DNA of 36,003 nucleotides, from assembly GCA_013377005.1 (NCBI GenBank), contig JACABE010000014.1, positions 1 to 36,003 of the forward strand, given 5' to 3'. Positions within the stretch are counted from its first letter, which is position 1, and each line of letters opens with the position of its first letter. The position numbers and the translations under genes were made by a program. The stretch comes from Bacteroidota bacterium. GTDB taxonomy: Bacteria; Bacteroidota; Bacteroidia; Bacteroidales; JACABE01. Of the stretch, positions 26,718 through 35,517 are shown piece by piece. The notes below the pieces were generated by a model. That model did no database searches, was not told the origin of the DNA, and saw only the letters and a list, made by a program, of their open reading frames with translations.

Positions 26718-27590
26718 TTATTTTTTGATACATTTACTAATATATTGTTTTCCTTTACTTTCAATAATCAACTGATAAAAACCGCTTGGTAAATTTGAAG
26801 TTTCAATATAGTTGCTTTGATGATTATTAGAGCTTTGTATCGTGAGTCCCAAATTATTTATAAGTTTATAACTTATTGTAGAAGACTTTAAGTTATCAGG
26901 TAATTCAAATCTTAATTCGTCTTGTAATGGATTGGGGTATATTTTAATATTTCTTTTTGTAATATCGTTTTCTTTTATAGAAGTTCCAAAGCTAAAATCA
27001 AGGTTATCAATGTATAAATAACTGTTTGCGACTGCTGATGATAGTCCGCTTGCCGACAATACAATTAAACATGTATCAGGATTAGATGGGCTTGTAAAAG
27101 TAATAGGAATATTAAAACTTTCCCAACTCATAACCATACCTGGTAATGAATACATAGTAGTGCTAATAGTATCTCTGCTATTAGTAATTGTATTCCATTT
27201 TGTAAACGCAACGGCTATAAAACCCTGGTCATTTCCATAAGCCATGTACTGCCAGTTTCCTGTTAATGCAGTTGGTCTTTGATTGTAAGCAAAACCTGAT
27301 GTTGGTTGAAATGTAGTTTTATCTAACTTTCCACTAAGTGCTATACCCGGAACAATTCCAACTACGATTACAGATTTAGTAATTAATTTAAGATAGGAAG
27401 CTCCCGGATTTCCAGGTGTTCCTTTAGTACATGTGTATGTACCTGTTAATGATGTAAGCGAATTCAAATTATCCCATCCATTAGGATCGTTTCCAGTCCA
27501 TGTTTCAAAACCAGCGTTAGGTATTTGTGCCATTAAATTTAGAGATAATATGACTAATATGGCTAAAATCAGGATTTTAGTTTTTTTCAT
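26718..27590 (-). CDS. Secreted protein with T9SS sorting domain
   Basis: A 290-residue exported protein. Residues 1-21 are a signal peptide ending in NLMAQ. The mature protein begins IPNAGFETWTGNDPNGWDNL, a start common to Bacteroidota surface proteins with a carbohydrate-binding-like jelly-roll (PCMD-type) domain; residues about 22-200 fit this, including SYLYIDNLDFSF at its end. The last 75 residues are a type-A T9SS sorting domain (KIYPNPLQDELRFEL ... LPSGFYQLIIESKGKQYISK). Surface attachment and glycan binding are plausible, but no catalytic residues are seen. It is a separate transcript between DUF4293 and the divergent rho. Confidence 0.82.
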   Translation of the reverse strand: MKKTKILILAILVILSLNLMAQIPNAGFETWTGNDPNGWDNLNSLTSLTGTYTCTKGTPGNPGASYLKLITKSVIVVGIVPGIALSGKLDKTTFQPTSGFAYNQRPTALTGNWQYMAYGNDQGFIAVAFTKWNTITNSRDTISTTMYSLPGMVMSWESFNIPITFTSPSNPDTCLIVLSASGLSSAVANSYLYIDNLDFSFGTSIKENDITKRNIKIYPNPLQDELRFELPDNLKSSTISYKLINNLGLTIQSSNNHQSNYIETSNLPSGFYQLIIESKGKQYISKCIKK

Positions 27591-27651
27591 AAATTTGTTA
27601 TTATTAACGACGATTAATAAATAAAGTGTAATGAATGTTTAATATTCAACA

Positions 27652-27659
27652 CAAAATTA
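27652..27659 (-). promoter_or_regulatory. -7 box of the T9SS protein gene
   Basis: Minus strand TAATTTTG, exact consensus, 62 bp before the start codon. It lies about 65 bp from the divergent rho -7 box. Confidence 0.45.
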
Positions 27660-27723
27660 ATAAATTTTATGACTAAAAGGAATAATTTTTTTAGCAATTA
27701 TGTATTTTAAAAGATATTTGTAT

Positions 27724-27731
27724 TATATTTG
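27724..27731 (+). promoter_or_regulatory. -7 box of rho
   Basis: TATATTTG, exact consensus. It implies an unusually long leader of about 150 nt before the rho start. No TTG at -33. Confidence 0.5.
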
Positions 27732-27885
27732 CAAAAAAAATCAGGTTTTTATTCAAAAAACTTAAAAAAATCTCTTTTATTCCAACAATCATTTTTATTT
27801 ATCACTGGTTATTGTAATAATAAAACTTTTAAACCAAATATTATATTTCACCTACCTTTAAAAAATTAAAAAGAAATCTATTCTT

Positions 27886-29814
27886 ATGATGTACGACATT
27901 ATTGAACTAAACAACAAATTAGTAAACGAATTAAAAGACATTGCAAAAGCATTAAACATTCCAAAAATTGAAAAATTAACAAAACAGGATTTAGTTTACA
28001 AAATTCTTGACCACCAAGCTGCCAATCCTCCTAAAGAAGTATTGGACAAAGAACGTAAAATGGAGAAAAATGCTTTTCGTCCAAAGCGTCAAAGAGTTGA
28101 TATTTTAGACAAGAAGAAGCCTTTGAATCCGCAACAACCCATTGCTAAATCAAATATGACTGCCAATACTCAACTTGAGATAGAAACCCCTGCTATAGTT
28201 AATATTCCAGATCCAGCTAAAGAAATAGTTGTGGAAAAAACTATAGAAAATAAGCCAGCTTTTGTAAAACCTATTAAACAACCTATTCATAAAAATCAGC
28301 ATAATCCGAATCAGAATCCTAAACCTGTTCATCCGGTGAATGCTAATTTTAAAAAAGAACACAAACCAAAACCTGATAAACCTTTTATTACAGAAACAGT
28401 TGCAAAACCTGAAACTTTTTTACCAAAGGAGACTCCTATTGTTAGAAAATACATTGATGAAGATTTATATAAATTTGATGAAGTTAAAATTGATGAAGTT
28501 TTAGATATTATTCCAGAACAGGAAGCTGAAGTTAATGTGGATTTACCTCAAATGCAGGAGACTAAAGAAATAGAAAACAAAGCCACCGAAACCACAGAAA
28601 TTATTGGAGAAAGAAAAGTGTTTCAGGAAAGACCAAAGCGAGACAATTTTTCGAAAAATAAATTTCAGGAAAGAACCAGAGACGATAGCTTTGATTTTGA
28701 TTCTGTAATTGTAAGCGAAGGAGTGCTCGAAATTATGCAGGATGGTTATGGTTTCTTACGTTCTTCTGATTACAATTATCTGAATTCGCCTGATGATATT
28801 TATGTATCTCAATCTCAAATTAAATTATTTGGTTTGAAAACCGGTGATACTGTTAAAGGTAGTATTCGTCCACCAAAAGATGGTGAAAAATATTTTCCTT
28901 TGATAAAAGTTGAATTAATCAATGGTAGAAAACCCGAAGAAGTTAGAGATCGTATTCCTTTTGACTATTTAAAACCTTTATTTCCTCAAGAAAAATTTAT
29001 TTTAACAGGACATAATGAATCAACTATTTCAACTCGTATTATTGATTTATTTACACCTATTGGTAAAGGTCAACGTGGTTTAATTGTAGCTCAACCCAAA
29101 ACAGGTAAAACTGTTTTATTGAAAGAAGTTGCCAATGCCATTGCTGCTAATCATCCGGAAGTTTATCTTATCATCTTATTGATTGATGAACGTCCTGAGG
29201 AAGTTACCGATATGGAACGCAGTGTAAATGCAGAAGTTATTTCATCTACTTTTGATGAACCTGCAGAACGACATGTAAAGATTGCTAACATCGTATTGGA
29301 AAAAGCCAAAAGATTAACAGAATGCGGGCACGATGTTGTTATTTTACTCGATTCCATTACTCGTTTGGCCAGGGCATATAATACTGTTTCTCCAGCATCG
29401 GGCAAAGTTCTTTCGGGTGGGGTAGAAGCTAACGCTTTGCAAAAACCGAAACGTTTTTTTGGTGCTGCCCGTAAAATTGAAAATGGTGGCTCACTTACCA
29501 TTATTGCCACAGCTTTAATTGATACTGGTTCAAAAATGGATGAAGTTATTTTTGAAGAATTTAAAGGAACCGGTAATATGGAATTGCAATTGGATAGAAA
29601 ATTATCCAATAAACGTATATTTCCTGCAATTGATATTGTATCTTCAAGCACTCGACGTGATGATTTATTGTTAGATAAAGATGTTTTGCAACGCCTTTGG
29701 GTATTGCGTAACCATTTAGCCGATATGAATCCGCTGGAAGCTATGGAATTTCTGAAAGACAGAATGCGTTTTACGCAAACCAACGAAGAATTTTTAATTT
29801 CAATGAATGGATAA
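27886..29814 (+). CDS. rho: Transcription termination factor Rho with long N-terminal insertion
   Basis: Hexameric RNA helicase that ends transcription. The 642-residue chain is over 200 residues longer than E. coli Rho (419). Residues 1-50 are the Rho N-terminal helical domain ([20 protein letters not shown]). Residues about 55-275 are a Lys/Pro/Glu-rich low-complexity insertion, predicted disordered. The RNA-binding cold-shock fold follows ([15 protein letters not shown]). Walker A is AQPKTGKT at about 402-409 and the Q-loop region is [11 protein letters not shown]. Two ATG codons in tandem could start it (27886 or 27889). Disordered insertions in Bacteroides Rho have been reported to promote phase separation; that role is extrapolated here. 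Confidence 0.95.
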   Translation: MMYDIIELNNKLVNELKDIAKALNIPKIEKLTKQDLVYKILDHQAANPPKEVLDKERKMEKNAFRPKRQRVDILDKKKPLNPQQPIAKSNMTANTQLEIETPAIVNIPDPAKEIVVEKTIENKPAFVKPIKQPIHKNQHNPNQNPKPVHPVNANFKKEHKPKPDKPFITETVAKPETFLPKETPIVRKYIDEDLYKFDEVKIDEVLDIIPEQEAEVNVDLPQMQETKEIENKATETTEIIGERKVFQERPKRDNFSKNKFQERTRDDSFDFDSVIVSEGVLEIMQDGYGFLRSSDYNYLNSPDDIYVSQSQIKLFGLKTGDTVKGSIRPPKDGEKYFPLIKVELINGRKPEEVRDRIPFDYLKPLFPQEKFILTGHNESTISTRIIDLFTPIGKGQRGLIVAQPKTGKTVLLKEVANAIAANHPEVYLIILLIDERPEEVTDMERSVNAEVISSTFDEPAERHVKIANIVLEKAKRLTECGHDVVILLDSITRLARAYNTVSPASGKVLSGGVEANALQKPKRFFGAARKIENGGSLTIIATALIDTGSKMDEVIFEEFKGTGNMELQLDRKLSNKRIFPAIDIVSSSTRRDDLLLDKDVLQRLWVLRNHLADMNPLEAMEFLKDRMRFTQTNEEFLISMNG

Positions 29815-29821
29815 AACCAGG

Positions 29822-29844
29822 AGATTTCTTAATTTAAGAAATCT
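29822..29844. other. Small palindrome after rho
   Basis: AGATTTCTT-5nt-AAGAAATCT begins 8 bp after the rho stop codon. It is AT-rich with a short T-rich tail and may be an accessory terminator or 3'-end stabiliser ahead of the main terminator. Confidence 0.5.
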
Positions 29845-29866
29845 ATTCTAATAATTATAAAACAGA

Positions 29867-29894
29867 AGAGCCGGATGCAAGTCCGGCTCTTTTT
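29867..29894 (+). terminator. Intrinsic terminator of rho
   Basis: AGAGCCGGA-6nt-TCCGGCTCT, perfect and GC-rich, then TTTT. It lies 53 bp after the rho stop. The minus strand also has an A/T-rich exit, so it may serve the convergent YgjV-like gene as well. Confidence 0.92.
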
Positions 29895-29946
29895 GTTTGG
29901 TTAAAATCAATAATACAAAAAATCTATGCAATTTCTGCTTTGTAAA

Positions 29947-30570
29947 TTAATACACTAATCTTTTTACCAGTAGTTTAGAATTGTCTGATAATTTACTGAT
30001 AAATCCCATTTTATACAGGTATTTATTATGTTTTTTCGATTGTGATTCAGCATAAAGCTTTTCATAACCTAATTTAGAAAAATAATATAAGTTTTCTGTG
30101 TAAACGAATTTTCCGGGTTTTTGGTCGCGGTACTCGGGAATTACATAATCCAAGCCAATCATCAAAGATTTTTCATCGTATTGATGTGCAAGAATTACAC
30201 CCGCAACCGACATGTTTTTTAAAATCAAAATACTGAGCTTGTTCATTTCGGGTTTAAAGCTAAATTCAGGGAAAAAGCGAACAATATCTTTGTGATGAAA
30301 TTCTAAAAAAGCTTCTAAATATTTATTGTCATTTCTTACCTCGAGTAGTCGGAAAAAATCTTTACCTGAATACATTCCGATAAGATAATAAATATCAATA
30401 CCCACAATAAAACCATTGAGAATTCCAACAGGTAAAGCACCAATAATAAATCCATATACCGAGAACAAACATGCTCCTGCCAGATTTATCCATCTTAGTT
30501 TTTGTATGGAATTCATTAACATTGAAGTAGCTATTACTATAGAAGCTATATATCCAATCCATTCAAACAT
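29947..30570 (-). CDS. YgjV-like membrane protein with C-terminal soluble domain
   Basis: A 207-residue protein. Residues 1-80 have three to four membrane helices (GYIASIVIATSMLMNSI, INLAGACLFSVYGFIIGALP, GILNGFIVGIDIYYLIGMY) matching the bacterial inner-membrane family YgjV. Residues about 90-205 form a soluble domain (HKDIVRFFPEF ... KYLYKMGFISKL) whose end resembles the tail of GNAT acetyltransferases (YFSKLGYEKLYAES...YLYKMGF). The YgjV family has no established function. It follows arginine deiminase by 61 bp on the same strand and may share its transcript. Confidence 0.75.
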   Translation of the reverse strand: MFEWIGYIASIVIATSMLMNSIQKLRWINLAGACLFSVYGFIIGALPVGILNGFIVGIDIYYLIGMYSGKDFFRLLEVRNDNKYLEAFLEFHHKDIVRFFPEFSFKPEMNKLSILILKNMSVAGVILAHQYDEKSLMIGLDYVIPEYRDQKPGKFVYTENLYYFSKLGYEKLYAESQSKKHNKYLYKMGFISKLSDNSKLLVKRLVY

Positions 30571-30631
30571 AACAATAAGTTTAAAGTTTTTTTCGTCAGC
30601 AATCAGAAGCGATTTTCTGATTTTTGTTTTA

Positions 30632-31888
30632 TTACCAATCCATTTTCTCTCTCAGTACGGGCATTGTCATACACCTGGCACCACCACCGCCTCTTGGTAA
30701 TTCAGAACCATCAATGGTAACTACAAATTTTGAATAGTTATTCATATCTTTTCTACCTTTAATAATATCGCGGGCTTTTAAAACTTCATATCCATTGTTG
30801 CATAATTCTTCAATGGTATAGCTATTACGTGCATAACCCATTATTTTTCCGGGCCCTAATGCAAAAAAGTTGGCTCCACTGTGCCATTGTTCACGTTGTT
30901 GTATCCACAAATCATCAGCAACGCCGCATGTTAAAGGTTTTAAGTCAAATTTTAGTTCTTTTAGGGCTTCCATCATGGTATTGCGGAAACGGATAAATTC
31001 AACTTTGCCGTTTTCAATTTTAATATGAACCGTTTGATATTTATTATGACGTGCAATCAGAGGCTCATAAATCATACAGTTATCTTTATCTAAAAAGGTA
31101 AAAACCATATCGAGGTGGATAAAGGATTCCGGTTTGTAAGGCAATTCCTGCACTACAATATTCATGCTTGTTTTGCTTTCTTTAAAACGGTCAATTAAAA
31201 AGTCAACGGCTTTTGTATTGGAACGACTCCCTAAACCTATCAATATTACATCTTCGCGGGCAATCAAAACATCACCACCTTCAATGGTTATTTCCGGATC
31301 AAAATCCTTATAATTAATCGGGTTAATAGTTTTAGCACTCACAGTATCGCTATGATCGAAAATGGTTTCCATAATAATGGCTTCTCTTGAACGAACAATG
31401 TTTGCCATACGACTTATTAATACTTCGTTATACATAGAAATAGAAGCATCTCTCATATAAAAGAAATTATGCAAAGAACGCAATGCATATCTTTCCTGAC
31501 TCAGGAAATTGGTTAAAGTGTCTTGTTTCATTTCAACACCTTCAATCATTGCTTTTGTAAAATCATCAATACTAAGATCCAACAAGTCTTTGTAAACGTG
31601 CATGGCTTTTTCGTTTGCACATACTTTGTGTGCAAGTTCGCGTCTTACATTTTCGCTTTGTAATGCTTCTTTTAATAATTCTTTTACTTCGTATACTTTG
31701 GTGTATTTTCGTAAAACACTTTCAAATTCACAGTATTCTTTAGTAGCAACAGTAAGATTTAAAATGTCGCTATACAATGCTCTTTCAGCATTTTGTGGCG
31801 TCATGTTTTCAATTTCGCTACCCGGATGGTGTATAATAACACCTTGTAGATTTCCTATTTCTGAGCTAACATTAACCTTCATATTCAA
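30632..31888 (-). CDS. arcA: Arginine deiminase
   Basis: Hydrolyses L-arginine to L-citrulline and ammonia. The 418-residue protein shows the guanidino-group-modifying signature throughout: the arginine-binding start IGNLQGVIIHHPGSE, the FYMRDASISM segment, EGGDVLIAREDV, the catalytic His and Asp in SFIHLDMVFTFLD, and the nucleophile Cys406 in RGGGGARCMTMPV. ATG at 31888 and a second ATG two codons later are both possible starts. No arcB, arcC or arcD lies in the window, so the classical ATP-yielding pathway cannot be assumed. A -7 box sits only 9 bp upstream, implying a very short leader. Confidence 0.94.
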   Translation of the reverse strand: MNMKVNVSSEIGNLQGVIIHHPGSEIENMTPQNAERALYSDILNLTVATKEYCEFESVLRKYTKVYEVKELLKEALQSENVRRELAHKVCANEKAMHVYKDLLDLSIDDFTKAMIEGVEMKQDTLTNFLSQERYALRSLHNFFYMRDASISMYNEVLISRMANIVRSREAIIMETIFDHSDTVSAKTINPINYKDFDPEITIEGGDVLIAREDVILIGLGSRSNTKAVDFLIDRFKESKTSMNIVVQELPYKPESFIHLDMVFTFLDKDNCMIYEPLIARHNKYQTVHIKIENGKVEFIRFRNTMMEALKELKFDLKPLTCGVADDLWIQQREQWHSGANFFALGPGKIMGYARNSYTIEELCNNGYEVLKARDIIKGRKDMNNYSKFVVTIDGSELPRGGGGARCMTMPVLREKMDW

Positions 31889-31896
31889 TTTTTTTG

Positions 31897-31904
31897 CAAA
31901 GGTA
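31897..31904 (-). promoter_or_regulatory. -7 box of arcA, near-leaderless
   Basis: Minus strand TACCTTTG, exact consensus, ending 9 bases before the ATG. Transcription would begin within about 5 nt of the start codon. A -33 TTG is not evident, which lowers confidence. Confidence 0.45.
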
Positions 31905-32017
31905 CGAAAACTTTGTAAAGTTAAAAAGTTTAGGAAAACAGCCTATAATGCTAATAAGCACCTAGCATTATTTCTTGTTATTTTCAAATTATCGTATTAT
32001 TTCTTCTGATTTTTTTT

Positions 32018-32144
32018 GAACGCGGATAACACCGATACCTAAAGGAAAACACTGATTTAAACCAATTTTAAACTTGAAATCTGATTCATATATAAAATTT
32101 GCGAATATCCACGATTATTGAACGCATCCGTTTCATCCGCGTTC
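32018..32144 (-). repeat. Dispersed 127-bp element, diverged inverted copy
   Basis: Begins GAACGCGGATAACACCGAT and ends CATCCGCGTTC. Read on the minus strand it lines up with the elements at 35518-35646 and 35740-35867. Its flanks are unrelated to theirs, so the 127-129-bp core is the dispersed unit. It lies between the divergent arcA and pyrK promoters; nothing else was seen in 31905-32230. Confidence 0.8.
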
Positions 32145-32230
32145 TAATGTTTTTTAATCATGATTTCTAAAATTTAAAAGACACATAATAACTTTTTACT
32201 ACTTAAATTTAAAAACCCAAAAATCTTTAT

Positions 32231-32238
32231 TACTTTTG
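32231..32238 (+). promoter_or_regulatory. -7 box of the pyrK-pyrD unit
   Basis: TACTTTTG, exact consensus, 38 bp before the pyrK start codon. Confidence 0.5.
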
Positions 32239-32276
32239 CTTTCAACGGAAATTTCCTTCCTTTTTTATACAATTAT

Positions 32277-33059
32277 ATGAAAAAGAAATTTATACATGAT
32301 ATGTTAGTGCTCGAAAATAAGATTTTGAGCGATAAATACTTCCTGCTTAGTATACAGCCCCCAATAGCAATGCCGGCAATAGCTGCCGGTCAGTTTGCTC
32401 AGCTTGAAATTAATGACTCAAAAAACACTTTTTTACGTCGTCCGATAAGTATTCATGATGTTGACTATAAAAATAATATCGTGAAACTGCTTGTTCAGGT
32501 TGTGGGTGAAGGGACTAAGAAACTTTCTACAATAAAGGCTGGAGAAACGCTAAATTTAGTTTATCCATTGGGTAATACATTTTCGTTGCCAAAGCATGAT
32601 AAAGATAATGTATTATTGGTTGGTGGAGGCTGTGGTATTGCACCTTTGCTTTATTTAGCAAGAACTTTATCCGAAAAAGGAATCAAAGTAACAACATTGG
32701 TAGGCGGTGCTACTCAATGCGACATTCTCGAAGCTGCTGAATACCGCAAATATGGAGAATTACTTATTACTACCATGGATGCATCTGTAGGCGAAAAGGG
32801 CTTGGTTACCCAACACAGTATTTTTAAAGCGGAAAAGTTTAATTATTCAAAAATATATACCTGCGGACCTGAACCTATGATGAAAGCATTGGCAACTATT
32901 GCCCGTGAAAAAGAGATTGATTGTGAAGTTTCTCTCGAAAATATGATGGCTTGCGGTGTTGGAGCTTGTTTGTGTTGTGTAGTTGATACCATAGATGGTA
33001 ATAAATGTACTTGCATCGAAGGTCCTGTTTTTGATTACAAAGAAATAAAAGGATGGTGA
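32277..33059 (+). CDS. pyrK: Dihydroorotate dehydrogenase B, electron-transfer subunit
   Basis: FAD/2Fe-2S subunit that passes electrons from dihydroorotate oxidation in PyrD to NAD+, in de novo pyrimidine synthesis. The 260-residue protein shows the FAD-binding RRPISIHD (54-61), the nucleotide-binding VGGGCGIAPLLYL (115-127) and the 2Fe-2S ligands Cys226, Cys231, Cys234 and Cys246 in the ACGVGACLCC ... CTCIEGPVF region. PyrD follows 141 bp later on the same strand, separated by a short-repeat tract. Together they form the class 1B heterotetramer. Confidence 0.94.
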   Translation: MKKKFIHDMLVLENKILSDKYFLLSIQPPIAMPAIAAGQFAQLEINDSKNTFLRRPISIHDVDYKNNIVKLLVQVVGEGTKKLSTIKAGETLNLVYPLGNTFSLPKHDKDNVLLVGGGCGIAPLLYLARTLSEKGIKVTTLVGGATQCDILEAAEYRKYGELLITTMDASVGEKGLVTQHSIFKAEKFNYSKIYTCGPEPMMKALATIAREKEIDCEVSLENMMACGVGACLCCVVDTIDGNKCTCIEGPVFDYKEIKGW

Positions 33060-33060
33060 T

Positions 33061-33114
33061 TAAAGGATAAAGGATAAAGGATAAAGGATAAAAGGATAAA
33101 GGATAAAGGTTAAA
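33061..33114. repeat. 7-bp microsatellite after pyrK
   Basis: About seven copies of TAAAGGA, one with an extra A and the last ending in T, starting directly after the pyrK stop codon. Its length would be prone to slippage. Confidence 0.9.
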
Positions 33115-33147
33115 GTAGAAAAATAAGCTATACTAAGTTTTTCTTTT

Positions 33148-33173
33148 GTCATTCCGAGTGAGAGAGGAATCTC
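33148..33173. repeat. Short dispersed-type repeat upstream of pyrD
   Basis: A 26-bp stretch opening GTCATTCCGAGTGAGAGAGG and closing AATCTC. It resembles a short intergenic repeat I remember as frequent in Bacteroidota genomes; only one copy is seen here. It ends 27 bp before the preferred pyrD start. Confidence 0.45.
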
Positions 33174-33200
33174 AAAAAAATGAGTTTAAACATTGAAATT

Positions 33201-34106
33201 ATGCCAAATTTAAGTGTAAAAATAAAGGATTTAATATTAAAAAATCCTGTAATGACAGCATCGGGAACTTTCGGTTATGGTGAAGAGTTTGCTGATTTTT
33301 TTGATATTTCTGATTTAGGGGGAATTATCGTAAAAGGAACTACAGGTTCAAAGAGAGAAGGAAATGCTTATCCGCGCATGGTCGAAACTCCTTCGGGCAT
33401 GTTAAATGCAGTTGGCTTGCAAAACAAAGGTGTTGACGCATTTATTAGTGATATTTATCCACGTATTAAAGATATTGATACTCATATCATAGTTAATGTT
33501 TCGGGTTCAACTATTGATGAGTATGTAATGGTTGCTTCAAAACTCAACGAATTAGATGCAATTCCTGCAATTGAGCTTAATATTTCATGCCCTAATGTAA
33601 AAGAAGGCGGAATGGCATTTGGTACCAGTTGTCCTTCGGCTATTGCCGTTTGCGAAGCTGTTAGAAAAGCTTATCACAAAACATTAATCGTAAAACTATC
33701 GCCCAATGTTACCAATATTACCGAAATGGCATTGGCTGTGGAAAGTGCGGGTGCTGATGCGGTATCATTGATTAATACATTATTAGGCATGGCTGTTGAT
33801 GCTGAAAAAAGGAAACCGGTACTTTCAACTATAACCGGTGGTTTGTCAGGACCTGCCATAAAACCGGTGGCTTTAAGAATGGTTTGGCAGGTAGCCAAAG
33901 CCGTTAAGATTCCTGTAATAGGATTGGGAGGTATTATGACGGCTACCGACGCCATTGAATTTATGCTTGCCGGAGCCACAGCCGTTCAAATTGGAACTGC
34001 AAACTTTATTGACCCTGCGGTATGTGCTAAAATTATTAAAGGCATGGAAGATTATTTAATTCGCCACAAAATAGATGATGTTAATGAATTGATTGGGGTG
34101 ATTTAA
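33201..34106 (+). CDS. pyrD: Dihydroorotate dehydrogenase B, catalytic subunit
   Basis: Oxidises dihydroorotate to orotate using FMN. From ATG at 33201 the protein has 301 residues and begins [20 protein letters not shown], the usual class 1B opening; an in-frame ATG at 33180 would add seven residues without family resemblance. FMN-site stretches are [12 protein letters not shown] and PVIGLGGI. The active-site base is Cys130 in [10 protein letters not shown], the cysteine being diagnostic of class 1 enzymes rather than the serine of class 2. It pairs with PyrK just upstream. Confidence 0.94.
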   Translation: MPNLSVKIKDLILKNPVMTASGTFGYGEEFADFFDISDLGGIIVKGTTGSKREGNAYPRMVETPSGMLNAVGLQNKGVDAFISDIYPRIKDIDTHIIVNVSGSTIDEYVMVASKLNELDAIPAIELNISCPNVKEGGMAFGTSCPSAIAVCEAVRKAYHKTLIVKLSPNVTNITEMALAVESAGADAVSLINTLLGMAVDAEKRKPVLSTITGGLSGPAIKPVALRMVWQVAKAVKIPVIGLGGIMTATDAIEFMLAGATAVQIGTANFIDPAVCAKIIKGMEDYLIRHKIDDVNELIGVI

Positions 34107-34380
34107 TTTGTTATAACTTATTTCAAAAAAAATAAATCCGTATTTATTACATAAGCTTTCAGCTTCTTTTGAACATGCTCTTTTTACTTTCCTAATATGG
34201 GTATGAGCCATAAAATCAACTAAAATGTTGATATCTTTTTTTCAGATTATTCAGATTCAATTTTTTAATATTTTAAAGTGGTTGATATTTTTATTACTTC
34301 TTAACAAAAAAACATTGTTTTTTATACTACATTTGTTGCATCATTTTTTTACTGAATTTAAAAATTTGTAAAGAAAAATT

Positions 34381-34407
34381 GAAAAAGCCCCGCTAAAAGC
34401 AGGGCTT
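34381..34407 (-). terminator. Intrinsic terminator of the 234-residue orphan gene
   Basis: Minus strand: AAGCCCTGCT-TTT-AGCGGGGCTT (one mismatch), then TTTTCAATTTTT. It is 90 bp past the stop codon of the orphan gene. Confidence 0.8.
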
Positions 34408-34414
34408 GAGAATT

Positions 34415-34471
34415 AAGAAACAATCATTTCAACTACTGTTAGCTACACAGGAAATGATTGTTTCTTTTTTT
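34415..34471 (+). terminator. Large hairpin with U-tail, plus strand
   Basis: AAGAAACAATCATTTC (34415-34430) pairs perfectly with 34451-34466 across a 20-nt loop that holds a further CTGT/ACAG pair. It is followed by seven T. It could terminate pyrD transcription 300 bp downstream of the gene, or a small RNA in that gap. The gap 34107-34380 is AT-rich and holds no recognisable gene. Confidence 0.7.
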
Positions 34472-34497
34472 AATGAGTTTTACAATTACATACACTG

Positions 34498-35202
34498 TTA
34501 TGCCGCAGCTGCATTGGGATCCTGTACAATTGGTTTCGGCTTTTTGTTTTTACCCCTGGTCTTGTTCTTGCTTCGTATTGCATAATATTTATCTACAAAG
34601 TCAGGAACATCTTTCCCCATTAAGTTAATCAGTTTATCCAGTTGATTTTTCAATAGCAGTTGAATATCTTTATTAGTTATCATCAACTGTTGATTGTTTG
34701 CCTTGTTGGTTTTAATAACTGTTTTGGGCAAACTAACCGAATTACTGAAGTTTTTCAAGACTTGATCAGCAGTTTTCAACGTATCCTGGGTAATACCATA
34801 ATCCAGCAAAGCTGTTTTGTAAGTAGTAGCCAGCGCATACATATAATTACATACATCGAAAACATCCATTCCTCTCTTCGATTTTTTCAATCGCTTTCCC
34901 TGTGCTTCCACCTGAAATTTAAGTGTATCATTCTTACTTAAATTTGAATAGGCCGTTAACGCACTGTGGAAAAGATTAGCATCTTTAATCATTTGGAGCA
35001 GTATGCTGTTTTTCGACTTAGTTACACTTCTGGATTTCACACCGGTAAGTGTTCGCAGTTTTTCCGACTGGTCTATTAATAAGTCCAGTCTCTTTTTGGT
35101 TTCTACCATTGGCGGCATATTTTGCCAATGCGATTCGTACTCTTGCAGTAAATTGTCAATAGTTTTATAAACTATTGCATTTTCATGAATTGTTTTTTTC
35201 AT
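34498..35202 (-). CDS. Unrecognised helical protein, 234 residues
   Basis: I do not recognise a family. The sequence is mostly alpha-helical and rich in Lys, Leu and Asn; it has no signal peptide, membrane helix or cysteine cluster (one Cys only). The N-terminal half has a conserved-looking core (PPMVETKKRLDLLIDQSEKL), the middle a segment ending KRGMDVFDVCNYMYALA, and the C-terminal half a region LLKNQLDKLINLMGKDVPDF. It ends in a basic tail (SKNKTRGKNKKPKPIV) and four alanines, as might suit nucleic-acid binding. Promoter and terminator are both clear, so it is expressed alone. It adjoins large repeats, and I suspect it belongs to a multicopy family. Confidence 0.75.
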   Translation of the reverse strand: MKKTIHENAIVYKTIDNLLQEYESHWQNMPPMVETKKRLDLLIDQSEKLRTLTGVKSRSVTKSKNSILLQMIKDANLFHSALTAYSNLSKNDTLKFQVEAQGKRLKKSKRGMDVFDVCNYMYALATTYKTALLDYGITQDTLKTADQVLKNFSNSVSLPKTVIKTNKANNQQLMITNKDIQLLLKNQLDKLINLMGKDVPDFVDKYYAIRSKNKTRGKNKKPKPIVQDPNAAAA

Positions 35203-35280
35203 GTTTTTAAAATTTTAAAAATTAATAAAGAAAAAAATTATTATACCATCAGATAATAGCTACTTATCTAATGATGAATA

Positions 35281-35312
35281 CAAAGATACAATTGTCTGAT
35301 TAGAAATAGCAA
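35281..35312 (-). promoter_or_regulatory. Promoter of the orphan gene
   Basis: Minus strand TTG (35312-35310), 21 bp, then TATCTTTG (35288-35281). The predicted 70-nt leader contains an imperfect hairpin at 35247-35276 (CATCA-GATAA / TTATC-TAA-TGATG). Confidence 0.65.
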
Positions 35313-35517
35313 AAAGAGTAATTAACAAAATATGACAGATATGAGTTATAACGTTGAATTACTATACGATTACTATGTTAATAAATATCTAACTAATAGA
35401 TTTTTCAATTAAAAAAATGACTATATTCAAAGATAAATTACTTCTATCGGAAAACTTAAGTAGCAAACAGTATTTACGTATATTTTTAGTTTCGGTAATT
35501 AAAGTATAAAAAATTTA

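Noticed and set aside
29163-29783. 206-codon open frame antisense to rho
   Set aside because: It mirrors the conserved ATPase coding region, has no promoter and no recognisable protein features.
33180-33200. Earlier ATG for pyrD
   Set aside because: The seven added residues are not part of the family opening, which begins at the ATG at 33201.
34381-34471. tRNA gene
   Set aside because: The two hairpins lack a cloverleaf, a T-loop GTTCGA-like motif and an acceptor stem; both end in U-tails typical of terminators.
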